Source of the DNA: Pseudoxanthomonas sp.
GTDB lineage: Bacteria; Pseudomonadota; Gammaproteobacteria; Xanthomonadales; Xanthomonadaceae
Direction: 5' to 3'
Assembly (NCBI RefSeq): GCF_035999195.1
Contig: NZ_DASYGY010000001.1
Span: 60,951 to 124,950 of the forward strand
Length of the DNA stretch: 64,000 bases
The translations under genes were made by a program, and so were the position numbers. Positions 9,002 to 18,428 of the stretch are shown here, one piece after another; position 1 is the stretch's first letter, and every line of letters starts with the position of its first letter. The notes under the pieces are model-generated. The model was not told the DNA's origin. It searched no databases and saw only the letters and a program-made list of their open reading frames with translations.

Positions 9002-9349
9002 ATGGGCAAGGGAATCCCACAGCGCGGCGACATCCTGGAACTGAGCCTGGACCCGACACAGGGGCGCGAGATCCGCTGCGCCCGTCCCGTGCTGGTGCTG
9101 TCTGCCAGCGCCTTCAATCAGGCCTCAGGCCTGCTTCTGGTGGCTCCCATTACGCAAGGCGGTCACGCGGCCCGTGCGAACGGATTCAGCGTGACGCTGA
9201 TGGGCACGGGGCTGCGTACGCAGGGGATCGTCCTGTGCGACCAGACGCGAACCGTGGACGCGCGTGCGCGCACGTTCAAGAGGATCGAGAAGGCGCCGGA
9301 TGGGCTGGTGCAGGAGGCACTGGACGCGGTGCACGCCATCCTGGAGTGA
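9002..9349 (+). CDS. MazF/PemK-type endoribonuclease toxin
   Basis: The 115-residue protein shows the MazF core: GDILELSLDPTQGREIRCARPVLVLS with the conserved RPVLVLS strand, then VAPITQGG and GIVLCDQTRTVDARAR. MazF/ChpB toxins are sequence-specific mRNA interferases held inactive by the cognate antitoxin. The variant GREIRCARP and CDQTRTVDARAR resemble the ChpB/PemK branch. A strong GGAGGAG lies upstream of the ATG at 9002, and the antitoxin gene ends 14 bp before, giving a normal antitoxin-first operon. The gene ends 35 bp before ligA. Confidence 0.88.
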   Translation: MGKGIPQRGDILELSLDPTQGREIRCARPVLVLSASAFNQASGLLLVAPITQGGHAARANGFSVTLMGTGLRTQGIVLCDQTRTVDARARTFKRIEKAPDGLVQEALDAVHAILE

Positions 9350-9384
9350 CGCTCGCATCGCGCTGCGGCCGGTAGAATCGCGCC

Positions 9385-11721
9385 ATGGAACCCGCCGCCC
9401 GCATCGCCGACCTCCGCCGCCAGCTGGAGGACGCCAACTACCGCTACCACGTGCTCGACGAGCCCAGCATCCCGGACGCCGAGTACGACCGCCTGCTGCG
9501 CGAGCTGGACGAACTGGAGGCTGCGCATCCGGATCTGATCACGGCGGACTCGCCCACCCAGCGGGTGGGCAATGCGCCGGCGGGCAAGTTCGCCGAGGTC
9601 CGCCATGCGATTCCCATGCTGTCGCTGGGCAACGCCTTCAGCGAGGAGGAAGTGCACGACTTCGTCCGCCGCATCGCCGAGAAACTGAAGCGTCCCACGC
9701 TGACGTTCTCCGCCGAGCCCAAACTCGACGGCCTGGCGATCAGCCTGCGCTACGAGGACGGCGTCTTCGTGCAGGGCGCCACCCGCGGGGATGGCACCAC
9801 CGGGGAGGACGTCACCCTCAACCTGCGCACGGTCAAGGCGATTCCGCTGAAGCTGCGCGGCAAGGACTGGCCGGCCGTGCTGGAAGTGCGCGGCGAGGTC
9901 TACATGCCGCGCGCCGATTTCGAGAAATACAACGAACACGCCCGCCTGCATGGCGGCAAGGTGCTGGCCAATCCGCGCAACGGCGCCGCCGGCTCGCTGC
10001 GGCAGTTGGACCCACGCATCACCGCGCAGCGGCCGCTGGCGTTCTTCGCCTACGGCACCGGCCTGGTCGAAGGCGGCGAACTGCCCGACACGCATTCGGC
10101 CACGTTGAAGCAGTTGCGCGCGTGGGGCTTCCCGGTCAGCAGCCTCAGCGACGTGGTGGAAGGCGCCGAGGGCCTGCTCGACTACTACCGCCGCATCGGC
10201 GAGGCACGCGACGGGTTGCCGTTCGACATCGACGGCGTGGTCTACAAGCTGGACGACGGCGAAGGGCAGCGCGAGATGGGTTTCGTCTCGCGCGCGCCGC
10301 GCTGGGCGATCGCGCACAAGTTCCCGGCGCAGGAACAGGCGACCACCGTCGAGGCCATCGAGATCCAGATCGGCCGCACCGGCGCCGCCACCCCGGTCGC
10401 GCGACTGACGCCGGTGCACGTGGCCGGCGTGATCGTCACCAATGCCACGCTGCACAACGCCGACCAGATCGCGCGGCTCGACGTGCGCGTGGGCGACCAC
10501 GTGATCGTGCGCCGCGCCGGCGACGTCATCCCGGAAGTGGCCGGCGTGATCCTCGACCGCCGCCCCGACGGCACGCAGCCGTGGCAGATGCCGCCGCACT
10601 GCCCGGTGTGCGGCGCCGAGATCGTGCGCGAGGAAGGCCAGGCGGTCTGGCGCTGCTCGGGCGAACTGAGCTGCCCGGCGCAGCGCAAGGAGTCGCTGCG
10701 CCACTTCGCCTCGCGTCGTGCCATGGACATCGAAGGCCTGGGCGACCGCTATATCGAGGACCTCTCCGACCTCGGGTATCTCGCCTCCATCGCCGACCTC
10801 TACAAGCTGACGCTGGAGGATCTGCTGGCGATGAAGCGGCAGGTGGACGAGAGGGACGGGACTACGCCCGACACCGTCAAGGCCGGCAAAGTGGCGACCA
10901 AATGGGCCGAGAACCTGATCGAGGCCATCGACCGCAGCCGGACCACCACGCTGGAGCGCTTCCTGTTCGCACTCGGCATCCAGCATGTGGGCGAAAGCAC
11001 GGCGAAGGCGCTGGCGCAGTGGTTCGGCGACCTGCAGCGCATCCGCCACCTGCCGTGGCCGCTGTTCAAGCGCGTGCCGGACATCGGCGGCGAAGTGGCG
11101 CGCTCGCTCGGCCACTTCTTCGACCAGCCCGGCAACCAGCAGGCCATCGACGACCTGCTGGCGCGCGGTGTCGTCATCGGCGACACGCACGCACCGTCCG
11201 GCAAGCTGCGCGCCGGATTGGACCTGGCGACGCTGCTGGTCGACCTGGAGATTCCGAAAGTCACCCGTGTACGTGCCGAACAGCTGGCTTCCGCGTTCCC
11301 GTCGGTCGACGCGTTGTTGGATGCGCCTGCGCACAACTTCGTCACCGCCGGCCTGCCCAGCGACTCGGCCCATGCTTTCGCCGCGTGGCTGGAGGACGAA
11401 GCCAATGTGCACCTGCTGACGCGCAGCGGTGCCGCACTCGAGGAGTTGCTGGCGAATACGCCGGAGGAGGCCGAGGTGTCTTCAGGCCCGCTCGACGGCA
11501 AGACCGTGGTGCTCACCGGCGGCCTGGCCGCGATGAGCCGCGACGAGGCCGGCGAGAAACTCGAAGCCCTCGGTGCGAAGGTCGCCGGCAGCGTGTCGAA
11601 GAAGACGCACCTGGTGGTCGCCGGCGAAGCCGCTGGCTCCAAGCTCGCCAAGGCGCAGGAACTCGGCATCGAGATCTGGGACGAAGCGCAGCTGCTGGCG
11701 TTCCTGGAGCAGCATGCGTGA
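9385..11721 (+). CDS. ligA: NAD+-dependent DNA ligase LigA
   Basis: This 778-residue enzyme seals nicks during replication and repair using NAD+. Visible domains are the Ia domain (YRYHVLDEPSIPDAEYDRL), the adenylation domain with catalytic lysine in EPKLDGLAISLRYEDG, the OB fold, a Cys4 zinc finger (CPVCGAEI...CSGELSCPAQ), helix-hairpin-helix repeats and a C-terminal BRCT domain (GKTVVLTGGLAAMSRDEA). It is about 100 residues longer than E. coli LigA; extra segments lie in the HhH region (LLAMKRQVDERDGTTPDTVK) and before the BRCT domain. It normally follows zipA in this lineage. Confidence 0.96.
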   Translation: MEPAARIADLRRQLEDANYRYHVLDEPSIPDAEYDRLLRELDELEAAHPDLITADSPTQRVGNAPAGKFAEVRHAIPMLSLGNAFSEEEVHDFVRRIAEKLKRPTLTFSAEPKLDGLAISLRYEDGVFVQGATRGDGTTGEDVTLNLRTVKAIPLKLRGKDWPAVLEVRGEVYMPRADFEKYNEHARLHGGKVLANPRNGAAGSLRQLDPRITAQRPLAFFAYGTGLVEGGELPDTHSATLKQLRAWGFPVSSLSDVVEGAEGLLDYYRRIGEARDGLPFDIDGVVYKLDDGEGQREMGFVSRAPRWAIAHKFPAQEQATTVEAIEIQIGRTGAATPVARLTPVHVAGVIVTNATLHNADQIARLDVRVGDHVIVRRAGDVIPEVAGVILDRRPDGTQPWQMPPHCPVCGAEIVREEGQAVWRCSGELSCPAQRKESLRHFASRRAMDIEGLGDRYIEDLSDLGYLASIADLYKLTLEDLLAMKRQVDERDGTTPDTVKAGKVATKWAENLIEAIDRSRTTTLERFLFALGIQHVGESTAKALAQWFGDLQRIRHLPWPLFKRVPDIGGEVARSLGHFFDQPGNQQAIDDLLARGVVIGDTHAPSGKLRAGLDLATLLVDLEIPKVTRVRAEQLASAFPSVDALLDAPAHNFVTAGLPSDSAHAFAAWLEDEANVHLLTRSGAALEELLANTPEEAEVSSGPLDGKTVVLTGGLAAMSRDEAGEKLEALGAKVAGSVSKKTHLVVAGEAAGSKLAKAQELGIEIWDEAQLLAFLEQHA

Positions 11722-11738
11722 GATCGCGGCGGTACCTC

Positions 11739-11858
11739 TGTAGGAGCGACGTCAGTCGCGACCGGAAGCATTCCTTTCCCGGGCAGGCTGGCTATCGCGC
11801 GCGACGGCAGAACGCGGGTTGCCTTTGGGGTGCGGTCGCGACTGACGTCGCTCCTACA
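11739..11858. repeat. REPIN, GTAGGAGCGACG family (site 1)
   Basis: A REP copy (TGTAGGAGCGACGTCAGTCG at its left end) faces an inverted copy at 11833-11857, separated by about 68 bp. The doublet occupies most of the ligA-epmA gap. The same family recurs at 33.8, 34.1, 34.3, 51.0 and 55.2 kb. Confidence 0.85.
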
Positions 11859-11872
11859 GAGGAGCAGGGCCG

Positions 11873-12844
11873 ATGACCTGGCAACCCTCTGCGACGATGG
11901 ACGCGCTGCGCCTGCGTGCCTCCCTCAACCGCCTCATGCGAGAGTTCTTCCACGCCCGCGACGTGCTGGAGGTCGAGACGCCGATGATGTCCCGCGCCGG
12001 CAACACCGACGCGAACATCGCCTCGTTCTCGCTGGACTTTTCCGGCCGTACCGACGGCGCGCCGCGTACGCGCTGGTTGCGGACGTCGCCGGAGTTCCCG
12101 CTGAAGCGCCTGCTCGCGGCGGGCGTGGGCGATTGCTACGAACTGGGCCGCGTGTTCCGCGATGGCGAGGCCGGTGGGCGCCACAACCCGGAGTTCACCA
12201 TGCTGGAGTGGTACCGCGTGGGCTGGACACTGGAGCCGCTGATCGACGAGACCGTGGCGCTGGTGCAGGCGGCGCTGTCGATGATCGGCCGGGAGGCGAC
12301 GGTGGCGCGCATCCGCTTCCGCGACCTGTACCTGCAGCGCCTGGGGTTCGATCCGATGACGGCCGACCTGGACGCCCTGCGCAACGCGGCGGCCGGCATC
12401 GCCATCGATGGCGAGGGCCTGACCCGCGACGACTGGCTGGACCTGTTGATGACGCACCGGCTGCAGCCTGCCTTCGGTCGCGACGGGATCCTCGTCGTGC
12501 AGGACTACCCGGCCACGCAGTCCGCGCTGGCCCGTGTGGTGGAGCGCGATGGCGTGCCGGTGGCGGAGCGTTTCGAGTTGTATCTGGGTGCGCTGGAACT
12601 GGCCAACGGCTATCACGAGCTGACGGATGCGGTGGAGCAACGCCGGCGATTCGAGCGCGACATGGCGGTGCGGCAGGCGCGTGGCGACATCGCGCCTCCG
12701 ATGGACGAGGCGCTGTTGGCCGCGCTGGAGCACGGCATGCCGTCATGCGCGGGCGTGGCGCTGGGGGTCGATCGTCTGCTGATGGCCATGCGGGATACCC
12801 CGCGCATCGCCGACGTAGTGGCCTTCGACTTCGCGCGCGGCTGA
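11873..12844 (+). CDS. epmA: elongation factor P--(R)-beta-lysine ligase
   Basis: This 323-residue paralogue of the lysyl-tRNA synthetase catalytic core (formerly PoxA/YjeA/GenX) attaches (R)-beta-lysine to a conserved Lys of elongation factor P. Class II synthetase motifs are visible: motif 1 around FHARDVLEVETPMMS, motif 2 FRDGEAGGRHNPEFTMLEWYR, motif 3 GVALGVDRLLMAM. The anticodon-binding domain of LysRS is absent, and the length matches EpmA. EpmB and EF-P are not in the window. The start at 11873 lies just after a REPIN with GGAG nearby. Confidence 0.93.
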   Translation: MTWQPSATMDALRLRASLNRLMREFFHARDVLEVETPMMSRAGNTDANIASFSLDFSGRTDGAPRTRWLRTSPEFPLKRLLAAGVGDCYELGRVFRDGEAGGRHNPEFTMLEWYRVGWTLEPLIDETVALVQAALSMIGREATVARIRFRDLYLQRLGFDPMTADLDALRNAAAGIAIDGEGLTRDDWLDLLMTHRLQPAFGRDGILVVQDYPATQSALARVVERDGVPVAERFELYLGALELANGYHELTDAVEQRRRFERDMAVRQARGDIAPPMDEALLAALEHGMPSCAGVALGVDRLLMAMRDTPRIADVVAFDFARG

Positions 12845-12951
12845 AAGCCAGCCAAACACGGGAAGAGACGCGATGGACTGCAAACGGTTACGTGAGGCCG
12901 TGTTCATTTTCGCTGCGTAGATTGCGATCCAACACTCATGAGGACACTGCC

Positions 12952-13704
12952 ATGGAACGCCGACTGATCGCTTCACTGATGGTGGGAACTGCCGCGCTGC
13001 TCGGCGCGGCGGCGGCGAAGGCGGCGCCGCAGTACGGTGACCGCCATTACGGCGGTGGCCAGACGATCCGCTGCGAATCGCCCAGCAACCGCTACCGCGA
13101 ATGCGCGATGGATACGCGTGGCGGGGTACAGCTGACGCGCCAGCTGTCGAGCACGCGCTGCGAGGAGGGCCGCAACTGGGGCCAGGGTCGCAATGGCGTG
13201 TGGGTGGATCGTGGCTGCCGTGCCGAGTTCACCAGCGCCCGCGGCGGTTGGGGCAATGGCGGTTGGTCGGGCAACGGCCAGCGCATCCGCTGCGAATCGG
13301 AGAACGGTCGTACGCGCACCTGTCCGATCCCTGCGCGCGCCGACGTCCGCCTGGTGCGCCAGCTGTCGAGTTCGCGTTGCGTCGAGGGGCAGACGTGGGG
13401 GCAGGACCGTCGCGGCCTGTGGGTGACCCAGGGCTGCCGGGCCGAGTTCGAGGTCTATGGCCGTGGCCATGGCGGCGGTTGGGGTAACGGCGGCCAGTGG
13501 GGCAACAACGGCGGCATCTATGGCCGCACGTTCCGCTGCGAGTCGGACAACGGGCGCACGCGGACCTGCGGCATCGACGGCCGCCGGGTGGAGCTGGTAC
13601 GCCAGCTCTCCAGCAGCGCCTGCATCGAGGGCCGCACGTGGGGCCGCGACAACCGCGGGGTGTGGGTGACCGACGGCTGCCGGGCCGAGTTCCGCAACTG
13701 GTAG
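12952..13704 (+). CDS. secreted DUF3011 triple-repeat protein
   Basis: The 250-residue product has a Sec signal peptide (MERRLIASLMVGTAALLGAAAAKAA). Three cysteine-containing repeats follow (about residues 37-100, 112-170 and 190-250), each with the pattern IRCES...R.C...V.LVRQLSS..C.EG..WG.d..GvWV..GCRAEF. Gly/Asn/Trp-rich linkers separate them. This matches DUF3011, a family of exported proteins of unknown function. Four cysteines per repeat suggest disulfides in the periplasm or outside the cell. AGGA lies 9 bp upstream of the ATG at 12952. A hairpin follows the gene. Confidence 0.85.
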   Translation: MERRLIASLMVGTAALLGAAAAKAAPQYGDRHYGGGQTIRCESPSNRYRECAMDTRGGVQLTRQLSSTRCEEGRNWGQGRNGVWVDRGCRAEFTSARGGWGNGGWSGNGQRIRCESENGRTRTCPIPARADVRLVRQLSSSRCVEGQTWGQDRRGLWVTQGCRAEFEVYGRGHGGGWGNGGQWGNNGGIYGRTFRCESDNGRTRTCGIDGRRVELVRQLSSSACIEGRTWGRDNRGVWVTDGCRAEFRNW

Positions 13705-13716
13705 TGCCTTTGGGGG

Positions 13717-13741
13717 AACGGCCCGCTCACGGCGGGCCGTT
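13717..13741 (+). terminator. hairpin after DUF3011 gene
   Basis: The inverted repeat has 10-bp arms (AACGGCCCGC and its complement) and a 5-base loop. There is no good U tract after it, so termination strength is uncertain. It ends 11 bp before mtnA. Confidence 0.5.
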
Positions 13742-13752
13742 ACAATGGTGGC

Positions 13753-14811
13753 ATGAACGACGCCATCGACTACGCCCGCTACGACCGCATCCGTCCCATC
13801 CGCTGGACCGGAGCCGCGCTGGAACTGCTGGACCAGCGCAAGCTGCCGTTCGTGGTGGAGTACCTGGCCTGCACCACCAGCGACGAGGTGGCCGCCGCCA
13901 TCCATGACCTGGCCGTGCGCGGCGCCCCGGCCATCGGCATCGCCGCCGCCTGGGGCGTGGTGCTGGGCTCGCGCGAGGTGATGGCGGCCACGCCGGCGGA
14001 GGCGCTGGAGAAGCTCGAACCCGCCCTGCAGCGTCTCAACGACGCGCGGCCGACGGCGGTGAACCTGGCCTGGGCGCTGGCGCGGATGCGCGCCGCACTG
14101 CGCACCGCCGGCAGCGACTGGCGCGGCGTGCTTGAACTGGAAGCGCTGGCGATCGCCGAAGAGGATCTGGCCGCCAACCGCCACATGGGTGAGCTGGGCG
14201 CGGCGTTGATCGGGCAGGGCAGCGGCGTGCTGACCCACTGCAACACCGGCTCGCTGGCCACCGCCGGCTTCGGTACGGCCCTGGGCGTGATCCGTGCCGG
14301 GGTGGCGCAGGGCCGCATCGGCAAGGTGTATGCCGGCGAGACGCGGCCCTGGCAACAGGGCGCGCGCCTGACCGCGTGGGAACTGCAGCAGGACGGCATT
14401 CCCGCTACCCTGATCGCCGACTCGGCCGCCTCGCACCTGATGAAGACCGGCGCGGTGCAGTGGGTGGTGGTGGGGGCGGACCGCATCTGCGCCAACGGCG
14501 ATACCGCCAACAAGATCGGCACGTACCAGCTGGCGATCGCGGCGCGCCATCACGGCGCGAAGTTCATGGTGGTGGCACCGTCGTCCACGGTGGACATGGC
14601 CACGCCGAACGGCGATGCGATCCATATCGAAGAGCGCGACCCCGCCGAACTGCTCGGCATCGGCGGCACCCGCATCGTCGCCGAGGGCGTGGCGGCGTGG
14701 AACCCGGTGTTCGATGTCACTCCGGCCGCACTGATCGACGCCATCGTCACCGAGACGGGCGTTATCGAACAGCCGGATGGAGGACGCATGCGGGCCGCGT
14801 TCGGCGGATGA
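13753..14811 (+). CDS. mtnA: S-methyl-5-thioribose-1-phosphate isomerase
   Basis: This 352-residue enzyme isomerises methylthioribose-1-phosphate to methylthioribulose-1-phosphate in methionine salvage. Family motifs include RGAPAIGIAAAWGVVLG, the catalytic Cys in GSGVLTHCNTGSLATAG, and the catalytic Asp in VVGADRICANGDTANKIGTYQLA. Length is typical and the fold belongs to the eIF-2B alpha-related family. Other salvage genes (mtnBCD) are not nearby. The ATG at 13753 follows GGTGG. Confidence 0.95.
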   Translation: MNDAIDYARYDRIRPIRWTGAALELLDQRKLPFVVEYLACTTSDEVAAAIHDLAVRGAPAIGIAAAWGVVLGSREVMAATPAEALEKLEPALQRLNDARPTAVNLAWALARMRAALRTAGSDWRGVLELEALAIAEEDLAANRHMGELGAALIGQGSGVLTHCNTGSLATAGFGTALGVIRAGVAQGRIGKVYAGETRPWQQGARLTAWELQQDGIPATLIADSAASHLMKTGAVQWVVVGADRICANGDTANKIGTYQLAIAARHHGAKFMVVAPSSTVDMATPNGDAIHIEERDPAELLGIGGTRIVAEGVAAWNPVFDVTPAALIDAIVTETGVIEQPDGGRMRAAFGG

Positions 14812-14899
14812 GCGCCGCCGCCGGCAGGCCAGCGGTGGTCTCGGCCGGCATGGCGTGTCGCCCGTGCGTGCGCGTCCGGAACGCGATGGCGGGGGCCGC

Positions 14900-16096
14900 G
14901 TGACGCGTCGCCGTCGCCCGCACGGTAGTAATGCGGCCTCGAGTCCACAAGTCGATCGCAGCCGCGCATCCCTGGTCCTGTCGGGCGCGCTCCGGAGCGT
15001 GCGTGCACTGCTGTCGCGGGATTCAACGCGGATGCTGGACGCCGCCGAACGCGAGGATCTGGCCCAGGCCCAGCTGCGCGCCACCCGTCCCATCGTCAGC
15101 GGCGTGCTGTTGTGCGGGGCGGTGCTGCTGGCGGTCATCGCGGTGTTCGATCTGGCCGGAGTGACGCCGACGATCGGGTATCCGGTCTGGCTGCAACTGC
15201 TGGCCGCCGTGGTCGTGGCCGCCTGCGCCGTCGGTGTCGCGCGCTCGGCGCACTGGCAGCACCGGCTGGTGCTGGTGTTGGCCGGCACCCTGTTGACCGG
15301 CGTCTTCATGAGCATGCCGCTGCCGGGCATCACCGGCCAGCTGGCGCTGCGGACGGGGTTGTTCCAGTTGCTGCCGTTGGCGCTGATGGCGCTCACGGTG
15401 CGCCCGATGTCGCTGCTGGCGCTGGCGTTGCTGATCGTGGTGATGGCCCAGTTGCGCATCGTGCTGTACGGCGCGCCGGGCACCGGCAGCGCGTTGTACT
15501 GGCTGTACACGCTCACCACCATCGGGTTCGGCCTGGTGCTGGCGGGGTACCGCACCGATTTCGCGGTGTCGGCATGGCGCATGCGGCGCCGGCTGGTGCA
15601 GCAGGCGCATACCGATGCGTTGACGGGCCTGCTCAACCGCAGTGGCTGGAGCGAACGTGCGACCGCCGCGCATGCGCAGGCCACGGCGGCCGGCCGCGCC
15701 GTGGCGGTGGTGGTGCTGGACATCGACTACTTCAAGCGCATCAACGACTACCACGGCCACGACGGCGGCGATGCGGTGCTGCAGCGGCTGGGGGACCTCA
15801 TGCGTGCGCGCGTCGGTGCCGACGGCTGCGCGGCGCGGATCGGCGGCGAGGAGTTCGCGGTGCTGCTTGACGGCGACGACGCGCTGGCGGCGCAGGCTTT
15901 CGCCGAACGCCTGCGACGGGAGTTCGGCCAAGCGCAGGACGGGGTGGTGGCCACCCTGTCGGCCGGCATCGCCGGGCACTTGCCGGGGGAGTCTCTTGGC
16001 GACCAGATGCGGCGGGCGGACCAAGCGCTGTACGAGGCCAAGCGCGAAGGCCGCGATCGCGTTCATGAAGCGGGCATTTTCCGACAGCAATTGTGA
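14900..16096 (+). CDS. membrane-anchored diguanylate cyclase (GGDEF)
   Basis: The protein has an N-terminal region of about six hydrophobic segments (from PIVSGVLLCGAVLLAVIAVFDLAG to LYWLYTLTTIGFGLVLAGY). A complete GGDEF domain follows: HTDALTGLLNRSGW, DIDYFKRINDYHGHDGGDAVL, active-site RIGGEEF and ADQALYEAKREGR. It should synthesise c-di-GMP from GTP at the inner membrane. No RxxD inhibitory site was seen before GGEEF. The start is uncertain: GTG 14900 gives 398 residues, while GTG 14999 or ATG 15032 would still keep all membrane helices. Confidence 0.85.
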   Translation: MTRRRRPHGSNAASSPQVDRSRASLVLSGALRSVRALLSRDSTRMLDAAEREDLAQAQLRATRPIVSGVLLCGAVLLAVIAVFDLAGVTPTIGYPVWLQLLAAVVVAACAVGVARSAHWQHRLVLVLAGTLLTGVFMSMPLPGITGQLALRTGLFQLLPLALMALTVRPMSLLALALLIVVMAQLRIVLYGAPGTGSALYWLYTLTTIGFGLVLAGYRTDFAVSAWRMRRRLVQQAHTDALTGLLNRSGWSERATAAHAQATAAGRAVAVVVLDIDYFKRINDYHGHDGGDAVLQRLGDLMRARVGADGCAARIGGEEFAVLLDGDDALAAQAFAERLRREFGQAQDGVVATLSAGIAGHLPGESLGDQMRRADQALYEAKREGRDRVHEAGIFRQQL

Positions 16097-16185
16097 TTCC
16101 AAATGTGACCACCCTGCGCTAGCATCTTTGGAACGTTCGCGCAGGCTGGTCGGTCCCTGTCGCGTCCAGCCGACGCCAGGGGAAC

Positions 16186-17988
16186 ATGAACGAAGAACGC
16201 ACCCGCACGCTGTGGGAAAAATCGCGCCTGCCCCTGCTGGGCCTGGTGATCGTGTTGATCGTGGTGGTGCCGGTGCTGCTGCTGCAGCGCCTCTCGCGCG
16301 CCGGCCAGGAAGCCGCCGATGTGGTCATCCACACCCATGAGGTGGAAACGGCGGTGCTCGGCCTGGCGCTGGATGTCCGCGAGATGGAAAGCGCGGCCAT
16401 GCTGATCGCGCTCGGTGCCGACCATCCACTGGCACGCGAGCGCCTGGCCGACGGCCGGCTGTCGCTGCCGGCCCGCTTCGACGAACTGGCGCGTCTGACC
16501 TCCGATAATCCCGTGCAGCTGATCCGCCTGGGTCGCCTGCGCGAACTGATCGAAGCCAGGATCGAGGTGGTGGACCAGCTGCTGGCCGCGCCGGAAGCCT
16601 ACAAGGGCACGGTGGTGGCCCCGCTGGCCACACGATTCCCGATCCGCGCATTGCTGAACGAGATCCTGGCCGACGAACGCGCCCTGCTGAAGGAGCGCAG
16701 CCAGGATGCGAGCGAGCAGCGCCGTCGCATGGAATGGATCCGGATGATCGCCCTGGGGGCGCAGCTGCTGCTGCTCTCGCTGGTGTTGATGGCGCTCGGT
16801 CGGCAGGTGGGACGCCGGCTGGCCGCCGAGAAGCAGACCGCACAGGCCAGCCAGCGCGCGCTGGTGGTGCTGGATACGGTGCGCGAACCGATCGTGCTGC
16901 TCGATGGCGAACAGCATATCCAGATGCACAATTCCGCCTTCGGCGAGTTGTACGGTATTCCCCGCGGCGGCAAGCCCAGCAGCCTGGACGAGCTGGGCGA
17001 CGCCTGGAAGGACAAGGTGATGCGCCAGCGCCTGACCGACGTGCTGGCGCGCGGCCGTGAGTTGTGGGATTACGAGTTGCAGCAGGAAACCGCCGACGGC
17101 CTGCAGCGCACCGTACTGATCAACGCACGCCGCATGCCGCTGCCGGACACCGACGACCATGCGGTCCTGATGACGGTCAGCGACATCTCGCTGCAGAAGA
17201 CGGCCCAGCTGGAGATCGCCGCGCTGAACCGCCAGCTGGAAGGCAAGGTGGAACAGGTGTCGGAAGTGAATCGCGAGCTGGAGGCCTTCAGCTATTCGGT
17301 CTCGCACGACCTGCGGGCGCCGCTGCGCCACGTGGCGGGCTTCTCCGACAAGCTGGGCCGGCACCTGGGCGAGGGCATCGACGACAAGAGCCGCCATTAC
17401 CTGGAGGTGATCGGCAATTCGGCCCGCCGCATGTCCCAGCTGATCGACGACCTGCTGGTCTACTCGCGCCTGGGCCGCAGCGCATTGCGGCTGCAGGCGG
17501 TGGACATGCAGTCGATGGTCGCCGAGGCGCGCGCCATGCTGGATGCGAACGAGGCCAACGAGGGCCGCTCCGGCCGCGTCGAGTGGCGCATCGCGCCCAT
17601 GCCCATCGTGCTGGCCGACGAGAACATGATGCGCCAGGTGTGGGGCAACCTGCTGGGCAACGCGCTGAAGTACAGCAGCCAGCGCGAGCGCGCGGTCATC
17701 GAAGTCGAACACCGCACGCAGGACGATGGCACCCATCTTTTCACCGTGCGCGACAACGGCGCCGGCTTCGACATGGCGTACGCGGACAAGCTGTTCGGCG
17801 TGTTCCAGCGCCTGCACAAGGCCAGCGAGTTCGCCGGCACCGGCATCGGCCTGGCCAGCGTGCGCCGCGTGCTGGGCCGGCACGGCGGCCGCATCTGGGC
17901 CGAGGCCGCCCCCGACCAGGGCGCCACCTTCTTCTTCACCCTTCCGGCAGCGCTCGACGCTCCGCCTTCCCGAGAGAAAGACGCATGA
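16186..17988 (+). CDS. membrane sensor histidine kinase, PAS domain, phytochrome-like kinase core
   Basis: This 600-residue kinase has a first membrane helix at about 15-34, a periplasmic helical sensor of about 150 residues (CHASE3-like by its position and helical character), and a second helix near 187-207. A PAS domain (TVREPIVLLDGEQHIQMHNSAFGELYGI) and a coiled coil follow. The H-box has H374 in FSYSVSHDLRAPLRHVAGF, typical of phytochrome-type kinases. The ATPase has N, G1 and G2 boxes (WGNLLGNALKYSS, VRDNGAGFDMAY, GTGIGLASVRRV). Its stop overlaps the ATG of the response regulator by ATGA, so the two are translationally coupled. Confidence 0.9.
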   Translation: MNEERTRTLWEKSRLPLLGLVIVLIVVVPVLLLQRLSRAGQEAADVVIHTHEVETAVLGLALDVREMESAAMLIALGADHPLARERLADGRLSLPARFDELARLTSDNPVQLIRLGRLRELIEARIEVVDQLLAAPEAYKGTVVAPLATRFPIRALLNEILADERALLKERSQDASEQRRRMEWIRMIALGAQLLLLSLVLMALGRQVGRRLAAEKQTAQASQRALVVLDTVREPIVLLDGEQHIQMHNSAFGELYGIPRGGKPSSLDELGDAWKDKVMRQRLTDVLARGRELWDYELQQETADGLQRTVLINARRMPLPDTDDHAVLMTVSDISLQKTAQLEIAALNRQLEGKVEQVSEVNRELEAFSYSVSHDLRAPLRHVAGFSDKLGRHLGEGIDDKSRHYLEVIGNSARRMSQLIDDLLVYSRLGRSALRLQAVDMQSMVAEARAMLDANEANEGRSGRVEWRIAPMPIVLADENMMRQVWGNLLGNALKYSSQRERAVIEVEHRTQDDGTHLFTVRDNGAGFDMAYADKLFGVFQRLHKASEFAGTGIGLASVRRVLGRHGGRIWAEAAPDQGATFFFTLPAALDAPPSREKDA

Positions 17989-18425
17989 GCGACATCCGCA
18001 CCATCCTGCTGGCAGAAGACAGCCTGGCCGACGCCGAAATGGCGATCGACGCGCTGCGCGAAGCGAACCTCGCCAATCCCATCGTGCATGTCGAGGACGG
18101 CGTGGAAGCGATGGATTACCTGCTGCGCCGCGGCGCCCATGCCGGCCGCGAGGAAGGCATGCCGTCGGTGCTGCTGCTCGACATCAAGATGCCGCGCATG
18201 GACGGGCTGGAAGTGCTCAAGCAGATCCGCAGCGACGAGAAGCTGAAGGCACTGCCGGTGGTCATCCTGTCGTCCTCGCGCGAGGAGAGCGACCTGGCGC
18301 GCAGCTGGGACCTGGGCGTGAACGCCTACGTGGTCAAGCCGGTGGACATCGACCAGTTCTTCCAGGCGGTCAAGACGCTCGGCACCTTCTGGGCCGTCAT
18401 CAACGAAACGCCAACCCTGGACTGA
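17985..18425 (+). CDS. single-domain response regulator (Rcp1/CheY-like)
   Basis: This 146-residue receiver domain has no output domain. The acidic pocket is in LLAEDSLADAE, the phospho-acceptor is D66 in LLLDIKMPRMDG, the switch Ser is in VVILSSS and the Lys in YVVKPVD. Regulators of this Rcp1-like form are typically the partners of phytochrome-like kinases. The ATGA overlap with the upstream kinase supports that pairing, and the downstream hybrid kinase begins 3 bp after its stop. Confidence 0.92.
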   Translation: MSDIRTILLAEDSLADAEMAIDALREANLANPIVHVEDGVEAMDYLLRRGAHAGREEGMPSVLLLDIKMPRMDGLEVLKQIRSDEKLKALPVVILSSSREESDLARSWDLGVNAYVVKPVDIDQFFQAVKTLGTFWAVINETPTLD

Positions 18426-18428
18426 GTC

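Noticed and set aside
9163..11412. 749-codon minus-strand frame opposite ligA
   Set aside because: Shadow of a GC-rich gene; the product is His/Arg/Val-rich without recognisable domains.
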